The notes beneath the pieces are model-generated. The model did not search any database, was not told the origin of the DNA, and saw only the letters and a list, made by a program, of their open reading frames with translations. A program made the translations under genes and the position numbers. DNA of 64,000 nt from assembly GCF_030268065.1 (NCBI RefSeq), contig NZ_BSDD01000005.1:188156-252155 (forward strand). The letters are read 5' to 3'. Positions 1 through 7,461 of this stretch are shown one piece after another. How positions within the stretch are numbered: position 1 is the stretch's first letter; the number at the start of each line of letters is the position of its first letter. This DNA is from Geothrix rubra (lineage in GTDB: Bacteria > Acidobacteriota > Holophagae > Holophagales > Holophagaceae).

Positions 1-1
1 C

Positions 2-58
2 CGCCGATCCCAGGGGGACCGGAAGGACGGCGACGACCGGGGGACCGATGGCCGCTGA
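2..58 (+). CDS. C-terminal tail of an upstream gene, possibly AtpZ-like (partial)
   Basis: An open frame enters from the window edge and ends at a TGA at 56-58, overlapping the next start codon by 11 bp. Only 18 residues are visible. They are highly charged (RRSQGDRKDGDDRGTDGR). A small AtpZ-type protein often precedes atpI, and position and charge fit that, but no domain can be seen. The identity is a guess from context. Confidence 0.3.
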   Translation, partial: RRSQGDRKDGDDRGTDGR

Positions 59-437
59 GGGGGAGGACCACCTCCGCTGGGCCACCCGCTTCCAGGTGGG
101 CCTCTTGGCCCTGGGCGTGCCCCTGTGGGGGCTCCTGCGCTCGGGGCAGGCCGCCCTGGCCTTCCTCGTGGGCGGCGTCACCAGCCTGGCCTTCTGGGCC
201 CTCCACCGGTACCTCACGGCCCGGATGCTCACCCCCTCGGTGCGCCGGCGCTGGCTCTACGGCTTCCTTTCGCTGGGAAAACTGGCGTTGATCGCGCTGG
301 TGCTGCGTGGGATGATGGACCGATACCCGGCGGAAGCCCTGCCGCTCGCCACGGGGGTCCTGCTCTTCGTGGGCGGCATCCTCCTGGAAGCCATCCGGCT
401 GGCCTTCCACCGCGTCGACCCGATCCCTCCCGCCTGA
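48..437 (+). CDS. atpI: ATP synthase subunit I-like membrane protein
   Basis: A 129-residue protein with about four hydrophobic segments (near 15-31, 34-52, 72-88 and 98-116), a size and layout typical of AtpI/UncI-type proteins. In that family the role is accessory: helping assemble the c-ring or moving ions at the inner membrane. It lies 12 bp upstream of atpB in the same direction, which is the main support. The sequence itself is weakly conserved, as is usual for AtpI. The start overlaps the end of the preceding frame, suggesting translational coupling. Confidence 0.7.
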   Translation: MAAEGEDHLRWATRFQVGLLALGVPLWGLLRSGQAALAFLVGGVTSLAFWALHRYLTARMLTPSVRRRWLYGFLSLGKLALIALVLRGMMDRYPAEALPLATGVLLFVGGILLEAIRLAFHRVDPIPPA

Positions 438-449
438 GGTCCACCCGAG

Positions 450-1181
450 ATGGAACACCACCCCTCGCTCCTCGCCCAGTGGCTCACCCAGATCCTCCAT
501 CTGGCCCGCCACGCCTGGCCCGGCTTCGCCCACGGGGAACCGCTCTCCGTCCTGGAGCGCTACGACCACCTGCTGAACGCCCTGCTGGCCGCCCTGGTGG
601 CCATGGCGATCACGACCCTGGTCCGGAAGAACCTCTCCCGCATTCCCGGCCCCCTGCAGCAGGTCTTCGAGGGGGTGGTCGAGTGGGTGCAGGGCATGAT
701 TGGCGACAACATCGCCCACCACGGCGAGCGCTACCTCCCCTTCATCGGGACCATGGCCCTCTTCGTGTTCTTCAACAACCTCTTCGGCCTCATCCCGGGC
801 CTGAGCCCCGCCACCAGCAACTGGAACGTCACCCTCGGCGCGGCCCTGGTGGTCTTCGCCTACTACAACTTCCACGGCATGAAGGAGCAGGGCTTCGGCA
901 AGTACTGGGCGCACTTCGCGGGCCCCATCTGGTGGCTGATGCCCCTGATGTTCCCCCTCGAGATCCTCGGCCTGCTCAGCCGCATCCTCAGCCACTCCCT
1001 GCGACTCTTTGGCAACATCGCCGGCGAGCACGTGGTGGCGGGCATCTTCTTCGGCCTGATGCCGCTCCTGCTGCCGGTGCCCATGATGGTGCTCGGCCTC
1101 TTCTTCGGCCTGATCCAGACCTTCGTGTTCACGATGCTCGCGGTGATCTACCTGAGTGGCGCGGTCAGCCACGAGCATTGA
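450..1181 (+). CDS. atpB: F0F1 ATP synthase subunit a
   Basis: The 243-residue subunit a forms the proton half-channels of F0 against the c-ring. The family signature is at about 181-193, reading SHSLRLFGNIAGE, and holds the essential arginine (R185) that faces the c-subunit carboxylate. A second conserved block, FFNNLFGLIPG, is at about 107-117. Five or six membrane helices are apparent. The gene follows atpI by 12 bp and precedes atpE by 99 bp. The gap to atpE holds a strong hairpin. No b or delta subunit or F1 gene follows within the window, so F1 must lie elsewhere. Confidence 0.97.
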   Translation: MEHHPSLLAQWLTQILHLARHAWPGFAHGEPLSVLERYDHLLNALLAALVAMAITTLVRKNLSRIPGPLQQVFEGVVEWVQGMIGDNIAHHGERYLPFIGTMALFVFFNNLFGLIPGLSPATSNWNVTLGAALVVFAYYNFHGMKEQGFGKYWAHFAGPIWWLMPLMFPLEILGLLSRILSHSLRLFGNIAGEHVVAGIFFGLMPLLLPVPMMVLGLFFGLIQTFVFTMLAVIYLSGAVSHEH

Positions 1182-1187
1182 ACCTGA

Positions 1188-1216
1188 CGCAGAAAGCGGC
1201 GCAGCCGCTTTCTGCG
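1188..1216 (+). promoter_or_regulatory. Perfect 13-bp hairpin between atpB and atpE
   Basis: CGCAGAAAGCGGC and its exact complement flank a 3-nt GCA loop, 7 bases after the atpB stop. No T-tract follows, so it is not a classic terminator. An mRNA processing or stabilising element that raises subunit c output, or a partial attenuator, would fit its place. Confidence 0.7.
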
Positions 1217-1280
1217 CATGTGAAAACCTTCACCCGTCCGGCGGATTCCGAACCCTCCGGGCACAACCAGGAGCACTCCC

Positions 1281-1586
1281 ATGAAGAAGTTCCTCACCAC
1301 CGCCTTCCTCTTCACCCTGGCCGCCGTCGCCTTCGCCCAGGGCGCGCCCGCGGCCGCCCCCGTGGCCAAGAGCCTCTTCGAGGGCCAGTTCACCGCCCAC
1401 ATCGCGCTCGCCATCGCCGCCGCCGGCTGCGGTCTGGCCCAGGGCAAGGCCGTGGTCGCCGCCTGCGAGGGCGTGGCCCGCAACCCCCAGGCCGCCGGCA
1501 ACATCCGCACCACCATGATCATCGGCCTGGCCCTCATCGAGGCCCTCGTGATCTACGTGCTCGTCGCCGCCTTCGCCATCAAGTAG
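1281..1586 (+). CDS. atpE: F0F1 ATP synthase subunit c with N-terminal signal-like extension
   Basis: This 101-residue proteolipid forms the rotating c-ring. Residues 1-19 look like a cleavable signal peptide (MKKF..., ending AFA before Q20), followed by an Ala/Pro linker and the usual two-helix hairpin from about 36. The polar loop motif is VARNPQ (66-71), and the ion-binding carboxylate is E87 in LIEALVIY. The Ser/Thr pair after the glutamate found in sodium-type rings is Ala-Leu here, which suggests proton coupling, although a Gln (Q54) sits where sodium rings carry a ligand. The RBS is AGGAG, about 9 bases before the ATG. A terminator follows 17 bases after the stop. Confidence 0.95.
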   Translation: MKKFLTTAFLFTLAAVAFAQGAPAAAPVAKSLFEGQFTAHIALAIAAAGCGLAQGKAVVAACEGVARNPQAAGNIRTTMIIGLALIEALVIYVLVAAFAIK

Positions 1587-1603
1587 GCCGAACGCCGACC
1601 TTG

Positions 1604-1637
1604 CGGGGCGCCCGGATTCTGGGCGCCCCGTTTTTTT
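1604..1637 (+). terminator. Rho-independent terminator after atpE
   Basis: CGGGGCGCCC pairs exactly with GGGCGCCCCG across a 7-nt loop and is followed at once by seven T residues. It ends the F0 gene block. Confidence 0.95.
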
Positions 1638-1642
1638 ATGAT
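1637..1642 (+). promoter_or_regulatory. Possible -10 element (TATGAT) for the TIGR04552-like gene
   Basis: TATGAT lies 32 bp before the ATG at 1675, directly at the end of the terminator T-tract. TATCGT at 1645-1650 is an alternative. No convincing -35 hexamer is seen. Confidence 0.3.
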
Positions 1643-1674
1643 GCTATCGTCCTGCCGATGAGACTTTCGACGCC

Positions 1675-2844
1675 ATGACTCCCCAGCCCCTCTTCCCCAT
1701 GCCCCCCGAGGTGACCCGCGTGGTCCTCGGTGGGGGGTCGCCCATCGACCTGGACGGGTTGCGGATCCATGCGCCCGAGGACGCCCGGGACTTCGCCCTG
1801 AACTACGGCTACGACATGGGGATCCCCGCCCAGCGGGCCCATGTGGTGAGGGTCTTCGAGGACGCCGTGGACTTCCTGGAGGCCGTGGTCCTGGACGGCA
1901 CGGACCTGCACGTCCCCCCGGACCTCCAGGAACTCGAGGATCCCCTGGACCTCCTGCTGTGGGCCTCGGAGCGTCCCCGCTCGCTCCGCGGCCGCTGGGC
2001 CTGCGCCCTCCTCCGGGTGATGCACACCCTCTTCCATGTGGACCACAACGTGAACCTGCGCTTCCTGCCGGAGATCCAGCGCCAGGTCTTCGAGCGCTAC
2101 GACCGGTACCTGGTGCGGGAAGGGAACCAGTGGCTGCTCCGGGGGGCCTACGAGGTGCCCCTGGTGGCCGTGGAGCGCAAGGAGAACAAGGACCGCGTGT
2201 CCATGCTGCTCAAGATGCTCCACAAGCCGGAGAACGTGGCGGAGACCATCTACGACCAGATCGGCATCCGCCTGGTGGCGGAGGACCAGCTGGGCGTGCT
2301 CATGGTCATCCGGTTCCTCCTGGACCACCACGTGCTCATGCCGACCCACATCAAGCCCAGCCGCAGCCGCAACCTGATGATCGACATGCAGGCCTTGGAA
2401 ACCTGGATGGAGGCCCTCCCCCCGGCCTTCTGCATCCAGGACCTCAGCCCCTCCGAGCGCCTGGAGCTGAACCGGACCCTGGCCGCCAAGCGGCCGTCCA
2501 CGGAACAGAACCCCTTTTCAAGCAAGGATTACTCGGCGGTTCAGTTCACGGCCCGCACCCTCATCCGCCTCCCCAGCCCCTGGTCCCAGGGGGTGGGGGC
2601 CCCCGGAACACCCGCGAAGGAACCGGGTCAGACGCATCTGGCTGACCCCGCCCGAATTCCGATGTTGATCCAGGAACAGGAGGAGTTTACCTTCTTCTTC
2701 GCACACGAAGTTCAAGTGATGGAGAGATCAGGTTTCCAAAGCGCCCAATCCGGGCCCGCTTCACATTCGGAATACAAACAGCGCCAGCGGGACGCCGCCC
2801 GGCGGCGAGTGCTCCAGGGAATCCTTCAGGAGGAACCATGCTGA
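1675..2844 (+). CDS. TIGR04552-like family protein, possible RelA/SpoT-like fold
   Basis: A 389-residue soluble protein. Its layout matches my memory of the TIGR04552 family from deltaproteobacteria and Acidobacteriota: a central block around 165-235 and a C-terminal block ending FFFAHEVQVMERSGFQ (about 335-350) and ASHSEYKQRQ. The central part, with ERKENKDRVSMLLKMLHK then ETIYDQIGIRLVAEDQLG, resembles the K...DI.GIR region of RelA/SpoT nucleotidyltransferase domains. That similarity is by eye only, and catalytic residues cannot be assigned. The stop overlaps the STAS gene by 7 bp, so the two are probably co-translated. This ties it to the stress-type signalling genes that follow. Confidence 0.6.
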   Translation: MTPQPLFPMPPEVTRVVLGGGSPIDLDGLRIHAPEDARDFALNYGYDMGIPAQRAHVVRVFEDAVDFLEAVVLDGTDLHVPPDLQELEDPLDLLLWASERPRSLRGRWACALLRVMHTLFHVDHNVNLRFLPEIQRQVFERYDRYLVREGNQWLLRGAYEVPLVAVERKENKDRVSMLLKMLHKPENVAETIYDQIGIRLVAEDQLGVLMVIRFLLDHHVLMPTHIKPSRSRNLMIDMQALETWMEALPPAFCIQDLSPSERLELNRTLAAKRPSTEQNPFSSKDYSAVQFTARTLIRLPSPWSQGVGAPGTPAKEPGQTHLADPARIPMLIQEQEEFTFFFAHEVQVMERSGFQSAQSGPASHSEYKQRQRDAARRRVLQGILQEEPC

Positions 2845-3176
2845 ACATCCAGACCCGCCAAGACGGAACCGCCTCTGTGGTGTCCATCCAGGGCAAGGTC
2901 AATTTCGAGGTGACCGCCCAGCTCCGCGACGTGATCCGCGAGACGGTGGCCACGGCTCAGCCCAAGCTCCTCGTGATCAACCTGGAGGGCGTCAGCTTCA
3001 TCGATTCCTCGGGCTTGGGCCTGCTGGTCGCTGCCCGCAACAGCGTGGACAAGTCCGGGGGGAAGCTGCACCTCGCGTGCCTGCCTCCCCCGGTCAAGAA
3101 GACCTTCGACCAGACCAACCTCACCAACTACTTCTCCATCTTCGCCACCGAACAGGATGCCCTCCGCGGCGCCTGA
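2838..3176 (+). CDS. STAS-domain anti-sigma factor antagonist (SpoIIAA/RsbV type)
   Basis: A 112-residue single STAS domain. The phosphorylation loop reads FIDSSGLGLLV, with S58 at the position of the regulatory serine of SpoIIAA. Proteins of this kind bind an HPK-type anti-sigma kinase when dephosphorylated. A strong AGGAGG lies just before the ATG, which overlaps the end of the previous gene. The REC-PP2C phosphatase gene 130 bp downstream would be the natural enzyme that removes its phosphate. No RsbW-like kinase or sigma factor gene is in the window. Confidence 0.93.
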   Translation: MLNIQTRQDGTASVVSIQGKVNFEVTAQLRDVIRETVATAQPKLLVINLEGVSFIDSSGLGLLVAARNSVDKSGGKLHLACLPPPVKKTFDQTNLTNYFSIFATEQDALRGA

Positions 3177-3182
3177 CCTGTT

Positions 3183-3228
3183 CGAGGGGGGACTGCCTGC
3201 GCCCTCTGGTCGCACCGCGTCCCCCTCG
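3183..3228 (+). other. Imperfect inverted repeat downstream of the STAS gene
   Basis: CGAGGGGGGAC and GTCCCCCTCG, one bulged G apart, flank a 25-nt loop just after the STAS stop. No T-tract follows. It may weaken read-through between the STAS and phosphatase genes. Confidence 0.35.
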
Positions 3229-3305
3229 CGCTCCCCACGCATGGCCCTGGCGGAGCCGGGTGCGCGCGTCTGAAGCCTTCCACCATCCCCCAGTGAAGAG
3301 TTCCC

Positions 3306-4481
3306 ATGGCCAAGGGCGTCGTTCTGGTTGTCGATGACGAGGCCCCGATCCGGGACATCCTCAGCTTCTACCTGAAGCGGGCCGACTACCAGGTCCTGAC
3401 GGCCGGCAACGGCGCAGAGGCGCTGGTGGAGATGGGGCACCTGAAGCCCGACCTCATCATCTCGGATCTCCGCATGCCGGAGATGCCCGGGGACGAGCTC
3501 TGCAAGCGGGTGAAGGCGGATCCTGCGACCCAGGACATCTACTTCATCATCCTCTCGGCCCTGGATGGCACCGCCTCCCGCATCGGCGGGCTGTCGCTGG
3601 GGGCTGACGACATGATCCCCAAGCCCTTCCACGCCCAGGAGGTGCTGGCCAAGGTGGACTCCACCTTCCGCCTCATCGGGATGCAGAAGGAGATCAAGCG
3701 GCAGAACCGCGAACTGACCGCCTTCCAGACCCGCGTCCAGGAGGAGATGGAACTGGCCGCGGCGCTCCAGATGGGGCTCCTGCCCAAGCTGCCGGGCGAG
3801 GCCCACGGCGTCCGCTACACCCACCGCTACCTGCCCGCTTCCGGCATCGGCGGGGATATCTACGACGTGCTGCCCCTCCCGGACGGAGGCACCGCCGTCA
3901 TGATCGCGGACGTGAGCGGACATGGCGTCACCGCGGCCCTGATCTCCGCCATGGTGAAGACCTCCTTCGAGAACCAGGTGCGGCTGGGCGGGGGGCCCCT
4001 GGCCTGGGCCCAGGGCATGAACGAGGATCTCTGCCGCTCCACCCTGGCCGAGCAGTTCGCCACGGCGTGGCTGGGGCGCGTGGATCCGGTCCGCAACGTC
4101 GTGCGGTACGTCGTCGCGGGGCACTGCGCCCCCCTCCGCATCGTGGGCGGTGCCCGGGGCGGCCTGCGGCGCTCCGAGGTGCTGCGCGGCAAGGGCTTCA
4201 TGCTGGGCCTGGACGCCCAGCTCCCCTTCGTCGAGCAGGATGCCGAGTTCCTGCCCGGGGACCGTCTGCTGCTCTACACGGATGGCCTGGTGGAGGTGGA
4301 ACGGGAGGACCGCACCATGCTCGAGGAGGCCGGCCTGCGCCGCATCTGCGCCGAGCTGCCCGAAGACGCGGACGCCGCGGCGGATGTGGTGGTGTCGCAG
4401 GCGCGGGCCCAGAACGCCCCCGCGGCCTTCATCGACGACGTGACCCTGGTGATCGTCGACCGGATGGACGGAGGGGCCTAG
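3306..4481 (+). CDS. Response regulator with PP2C/SpoIIE phosphatase output (RsbU-like)
   Basis: A 391-residue cytosolic protein. Residues 1-125 form a receiver domain with the acidic pair D10/D11, phospho-acceptor D54 (IISDLRMPEM) and K106 (PKPF). A short coiled linker rich in Glu/Gln follows (about 125-150), then a PP2C-type SpoIIE domain (150-391). The metal-binding motifs are GGDIYDVLPL, MIADVSGHG and the terminal DDVTLVIVD. The likely role is dephosphorylating a STAS antagonist when the receiver is phosphorylated. The STAS gene immediately upstream is the obvious partner. Its stop codon sits inside CTAG, shared with the stop of the convergent hldD gene. Confidence 0.93.
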   Translation: MAKGVVLVVDDEAPIRDILSFYLKRADYQVLTAGNGAEALVEMGHLKPDLIISDLRMPEMPGDELCKRVKADPATQDIYFIILSALDGTASRIGGLSLGADDMIPKPFHAQEVLAKVDSTFRLIGMQKEIKRQNRELTAFQTRVQEEMELAAALQMGLLPKLPGEAHGVRYTHRYLPASGIGGDIYDVLPLPDGGTAVMIADVSGHGVTAALISAMVKTSFENQVRLGGGPLAWAQGMNEDLCRSTLAEQFATAWLGRVDPVRNVVRYVVAGHCAPLRIVGGARGGLRRSEVLRGKGFMLGLDAQLPFVEQDAEFLPGDRLLLYTDGLVEVEREDRTMLEEAGLRRICAELPEDADAAADVVVSQARAQNAPAAFIDDVTLVIVDRMDGGA

Positions 4482-5416
4482 CCCAGCTCCGCCAGCGTGG
4501 CCTCGATGCCGTCCTCCAGCTCCGTGAAGGGGGTGGTGAAGCCGGCTTCGCGGAGGCTCCGCACGTCGGCCTGGGTGAAGCTCTGGTACTTGCCCCGCAG
4601 GGCCTCGGGGAAGGGGATGTACTCGATGCGGCCCCGGCCCAGGAGTCGGATCAGGGTGGTGGCGATGTCGTTGAAGCTGCGGGCCCGGCCCGTGCCGGCG
4701 TTGAAGATGCCCTTGGCCGTGGAGGAGCCCCCGAAGTGCAGGTTGATGGCGACGATGTCCTCCACGAAGACGAAGTCCCGCAGCTGCCCGCCGTCGCCGT
4801 AGCCGTCCGTGCCCTCGAAGAGGCGGCAGACGCCCTGCTCCCTCAGCTGGCGCAGGAGCTGGTGCAGTACGGACATCATGCGGCCCTTGTGGTCCTCCCG
4901 CGGGCCGAAGACGTTGAAGTACCGGAGGCCCACCACGGGGCTCTGCACCGCGGGGAGCAGGCTCCGCACGTGCTGATCGAAGGCCAGCTTCGAGTAGCCG
5001 TAGACGTTGAGGGGACGCTCGTTGCGGGGCACGGGCTCGAAGTCCCGGCTGGCGCCATAGGTGGCGGCGCTGGAGGCGTACACCAGCGGCGTGCGCCGGG
5101 CCAGGCACCAGTGGAGGAGGGCCTTCGAGTCCCCGAAGTTGTTCTCCATCATGTAGCGGCCATCGGCCTCCATGGTGTCGGAGCAGGCCCCGTTGTGGAA
5201 CACGGCCTCCGGGCGGAGGTCGAGGGTGCCGGCGTCCAGGCGGGCCCGGAACTCACGCTTGTCCAGGTAGTCGGAGATGACCAGGTCCGCCAGGTTCCGG
5301 GCCTTCTCGCCCCGGGCCAGGTTGTCCACCACCAGGATGTCGGTGTGGCCCGAGCGGTTCAGCGCCTTCACCAGGTTGCTGCCCACGAATCCGGCGCCGC
5401 CGGTGACGATGAACAT
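4478..5416 (-). CDS. hldD: ADP-L-glycero-D-manno-heptose 6-epimerase
   Basis: A 312-residue extended short-chain dehydrogenase that converts ADP-D-glycero-heptose to the L-glycero form for the LPS inner core. The N-terminal NADP-binding motif is TGGAGFVGSN (5-14). The catalytic YxxxK pair is Y139 and K143 (NVYGYSK). The substrate block VVGLRYFNVFGPRE follows. The length matches HldD. It is last in a run of five minus-strand genes that includes two family 9 glycosyltransferases, which fits heptose addition. A TATCCT lies 23 bp before the ATG as a possible own -10. Confidence 0.95.
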   Translation of the reverse strand: MFIVTGGAGFVGSNLVKALNRSGHTDILVVDNLARGEKARNLADLVISDYLDKREFRARLDAGTLDLRPEAVFHNGACSDTMEADGRYMMENNFGDSKALLHWCLARRTPLVYASSAATYGASRDFEPVPRNERPLNVYGYSKLAFDQHVRSLLPAVQSPVVGLRYFNVFGPREDHKGRMMSVLHQLLRQLREQGVCRLFEGTDGYGDGGQLRDFVFVEDIVAINLHFGGSSTAKGIFNAGTGRARSFNDIATTLIRLLGRGRIEYIPFPEALRGKYQSFTQADVRSLREAGFTTPFTELEDGIEATLAELG

Positions 5417-5452
5417 CGGGAACTCCTCTGCCTGATCCCAGGATACCGGCGG

Positions 5453-6403
5453 CTAGCCGATCGCGTCCTCGGCCTCGGACGCCTGGAGGCGCCGCAGCAG
5501 GCGCGGCCCCAGCTCCGCCACGAGCGTGGCCGCCAGGATGAGCAGGCCCCCGGCCAGCTGGACGGGGCCCAGGTGCTCCCGGATGCCGGGGATCCAGCCG
5601 CTGATGGCGAGCAGGGCGGTCCAGAGGGGCTCCGTGGAGAAGAGGATGGCGCTCTCCGTGGCGCCCAGGCGGGCCTGCATGGTGCTCTGGACGTAGAAGG
5701 CCAGGGTGGTGGCCAGGATCCCCATGAAGGCCAGGGCCACCCAGGTCCCGGGGCGGGCCAGGGCCCGGGCCGCCCCCTCGAAGCCCCAGGGGGCGGGCAG
5801 GGCCAGGGTGATGAGGAGCGAGGCCAGGCCGGTCACCGCCACCTGCATGAGCGCCAGGATCCAGCCCGAGGAGCGGCGCGAGAAATGGGCCGTCATGACG
5901 ATGTGGAACCCGCAGAGCACCGCCGCCAGCAGGGTCTCGGAGTCGCCGCGGTTCCAGCCGCCCCAGGCCGCCCCGGGCTCCCGCACGAGCAGGAGGAGGC
6001 CGATCAGGGCCACCGCCGCGCCCAGGCCGTGGGAAGGGCGCAGCCGGTCCCCGGCCAGGAGGGCCACCAGGGGCGTGAAGATCACATAGAGGCCCGTGAT
6101 GAACCCCGACTTGGAGGTGGTGGTGAAGCGGAGGCCATCCGTCTGCAGCCAGAAGAGGGTGGCCAGCACCAGGCCCAGCCAGAGGCCGTCCCTCACGGCC
6201 TGCCGCCGGATGGGGACCCGCAGGAGCGCCACCATGAGGCCCAGCCCCGCGGTGCCGATGGCGAACCGGAGCGTGAGCAGCGCGCCCACGGAGAGGCCGG
6301 CCTGGAGGCCGTATTTGGTGGCCGGGAATCCCCCGCCCCAGATGGCGGCCGTGAGCGCCAGGCTGATGACGGCGACGAGATGGGACCTGCGGGATGCCTG
6401 CAT
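5453..6403 (-). CDS. EamA/DMT-family transporter
   Basis: A 316-residue integral membrane protein with about ten hydrophobic helices in two EamA repeats. The first repeat begins ALTAAIWGGGFPATKYG and holds LRFAIGT and VIFTPLVALLAGDRL. The second holds STEPLWTALLA and a glycine-rich final helix. The family exports amino acids and related metabolites, and the substrate cannot be read from sequence. It lies 36 bp upstream of hldD. TAGTCT ends only 6 bp before the ATG, so a leaderless transcript is possible. Confidence 0.88.
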   Translation of the reverse strand: MQASRRSHLVAVISLALTAAIWGGGFPATKYGLQAGLSVGALLTLRFAIGTAGLGLMVALLRVPIRRQAVRDGLWLGLVLATLFWLQTDGLRFTTTSKSGFITGLYVIFTPLVALLAGDRLRPSHGLGAAVALIGLLLLVREPGAAWGGWNRGDSETLLAAVLCGFHIVMTAHFSRRSSGWILALMQVAVTGLASLLITLALPAPWGFEGAARALARPGTWVALAFMGILATTLAFYVQSTMQARLGATESAILFSTEPLWTALLAISGWIPGIREHLGPVQLAGGLLILAATLVAELGPRLLRRLQASEAEDAIG

Positions 6404-6468
6404 CCCTTCAGACTAGAGAATTGCCGTCGATCCGCAAGGCTGCGGACGGTTCCCTTGACGGATGGAGC

Positions 6469-7431
6469 CTATTTGAGGATGGCGCTGATGCGGATCGTCA
6501 ATTCCGGCTGGTCGGGATCGTCCGTGCTGAGGGCCAGGGTCTCGCTGTACCGACCGGCCTTCATGGACGCGGGCACCACGATGGTCAGCTCCTGCTGGGG
6601 CGCGGCCTTCTGCAGCAGCCCCTCCACCCGCACCTGGGACAGGGAGCAGGACATGCCGGTGACGCGGAAGGCACGGCCCTCGGCCTGCTTGAGCACCAGC
6701 TTGTCCCGCAGGTCGGTCCCGGCATTGCCCTCGAAGACCAGGCCCGCGGGACTGGCCACCACCGAGGGCTTCAGCTCCCACTGCACGTCCAGGGGCAGCT
6801 GGGGGACGTGGGCGCTGGTGAACCGGACCGTGACCGTCTCCACCCCGCGGAACTGGCCCTTGGGCACGCTCCGGCCGGTGAAGGCCACGTCCAGGAGGGC
6901 GTCCTTGCCGTCCTGGCGCCAGGTGAAGGCCAGGAAGGGAGCTCCGGGGGCGCGGGCTTCGGTGATCTTCACGGGATCGCCGTTGCCGGAGGCGTAGCGC
7001 ACCGTGGCATGGGCCGAGGCGGTCCGAGCGGTGTTGAAGTAGACGGCGTCCTGGGAGGGCATCACCTCCTGCACCACCTCGGTCTCGAAGGTCAGGGTGA
7101 CGGCCGGGGTCTTGGGATCGTTGCACAGCACTTCGATGGACTTGCGCACCTGGCCGCGGTAGCCCCGTGGATCGAAGGTGGCCTCCAGCTCCGTGCTCTC
7201 GCCCGGGTTGATGGACCACTTGCCCAGGACGGTCGCGGTGCACCCGCAGGAGGGGCGCACCTGGGAGATGCTCAGCACGGCGTTGCCGGTGTTCGTCACC
7301 CGATACTTCGCCGAGACCTTCCGGTCGGGCGTGATGCGGCCGAAGTCGTGGTTGAAGCTGTCGAAGTGGATGGCGGGGGCCTGGGCCATGAGGGTGACGG
7401 CGGCGCAGGCGAACAGGAGACGGCGGATCAT
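6469..7431 (-). CDS. Secreted DUF1573-domain protein
   Basis: A 320-residue protein with an N-terminal signal peptide (MIRRLLFACAAVTLMAQA). The first domain after it (about 20-115) matches DUF1573: HDFGRI, then FRVTN-type YRVTNTGNAVLSI, SCGCTATV and a late FDPRGYRGQ. This is an Ig-like ASH/PapD-type fold found in exported proteins. The remaining 200 residues look like two further beta-rich domains of similar type. Its function is unknown; DUF1573 proteins are usually periplasmic or surface proteins. It sits between the glycosyltransferases and the transporter, with gaps of 30 and 65 bp. Confidence 0.85.
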   Translation of the reverse strand: MIRRLLFACAAVTLMAQAPAIHFDSFNHDFGRITPDRKVSAKYRVTNTGNAVLSISQVRPSCGCTATVLGKWSINPGESTELEATFDPRGYRGQVRKSIEVLCNDPKTPAVTLTFETEVVQEVMPSQDAVYFNTARTASAHATVRYASGNGDPVKITEARAPGAPFLAFTWRQDGKDALLDVAFTGRSVPKGQFRGVETVTVRFTSAHVPQLPLDVQWELKPSVVASPAGLVFEGNAGTDLRDKLVLKQAEGRAFRVTGMSCSLSQVRVEGLLQKAAPQQELTIVVPASMKAGRYSETLALSTDDPDQPELTIRISAILK

Positions 7432-7461
7432 GCGGGCACCTCGGGGTGGGAAGACAGCATG

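Noticed and set aside
4067-6997. Plus-strand open frame of about 980 codons
   Set aside because: It crosses hldD, the EamA gene and the DUF1573 gene antisense and has no recognisable domain.
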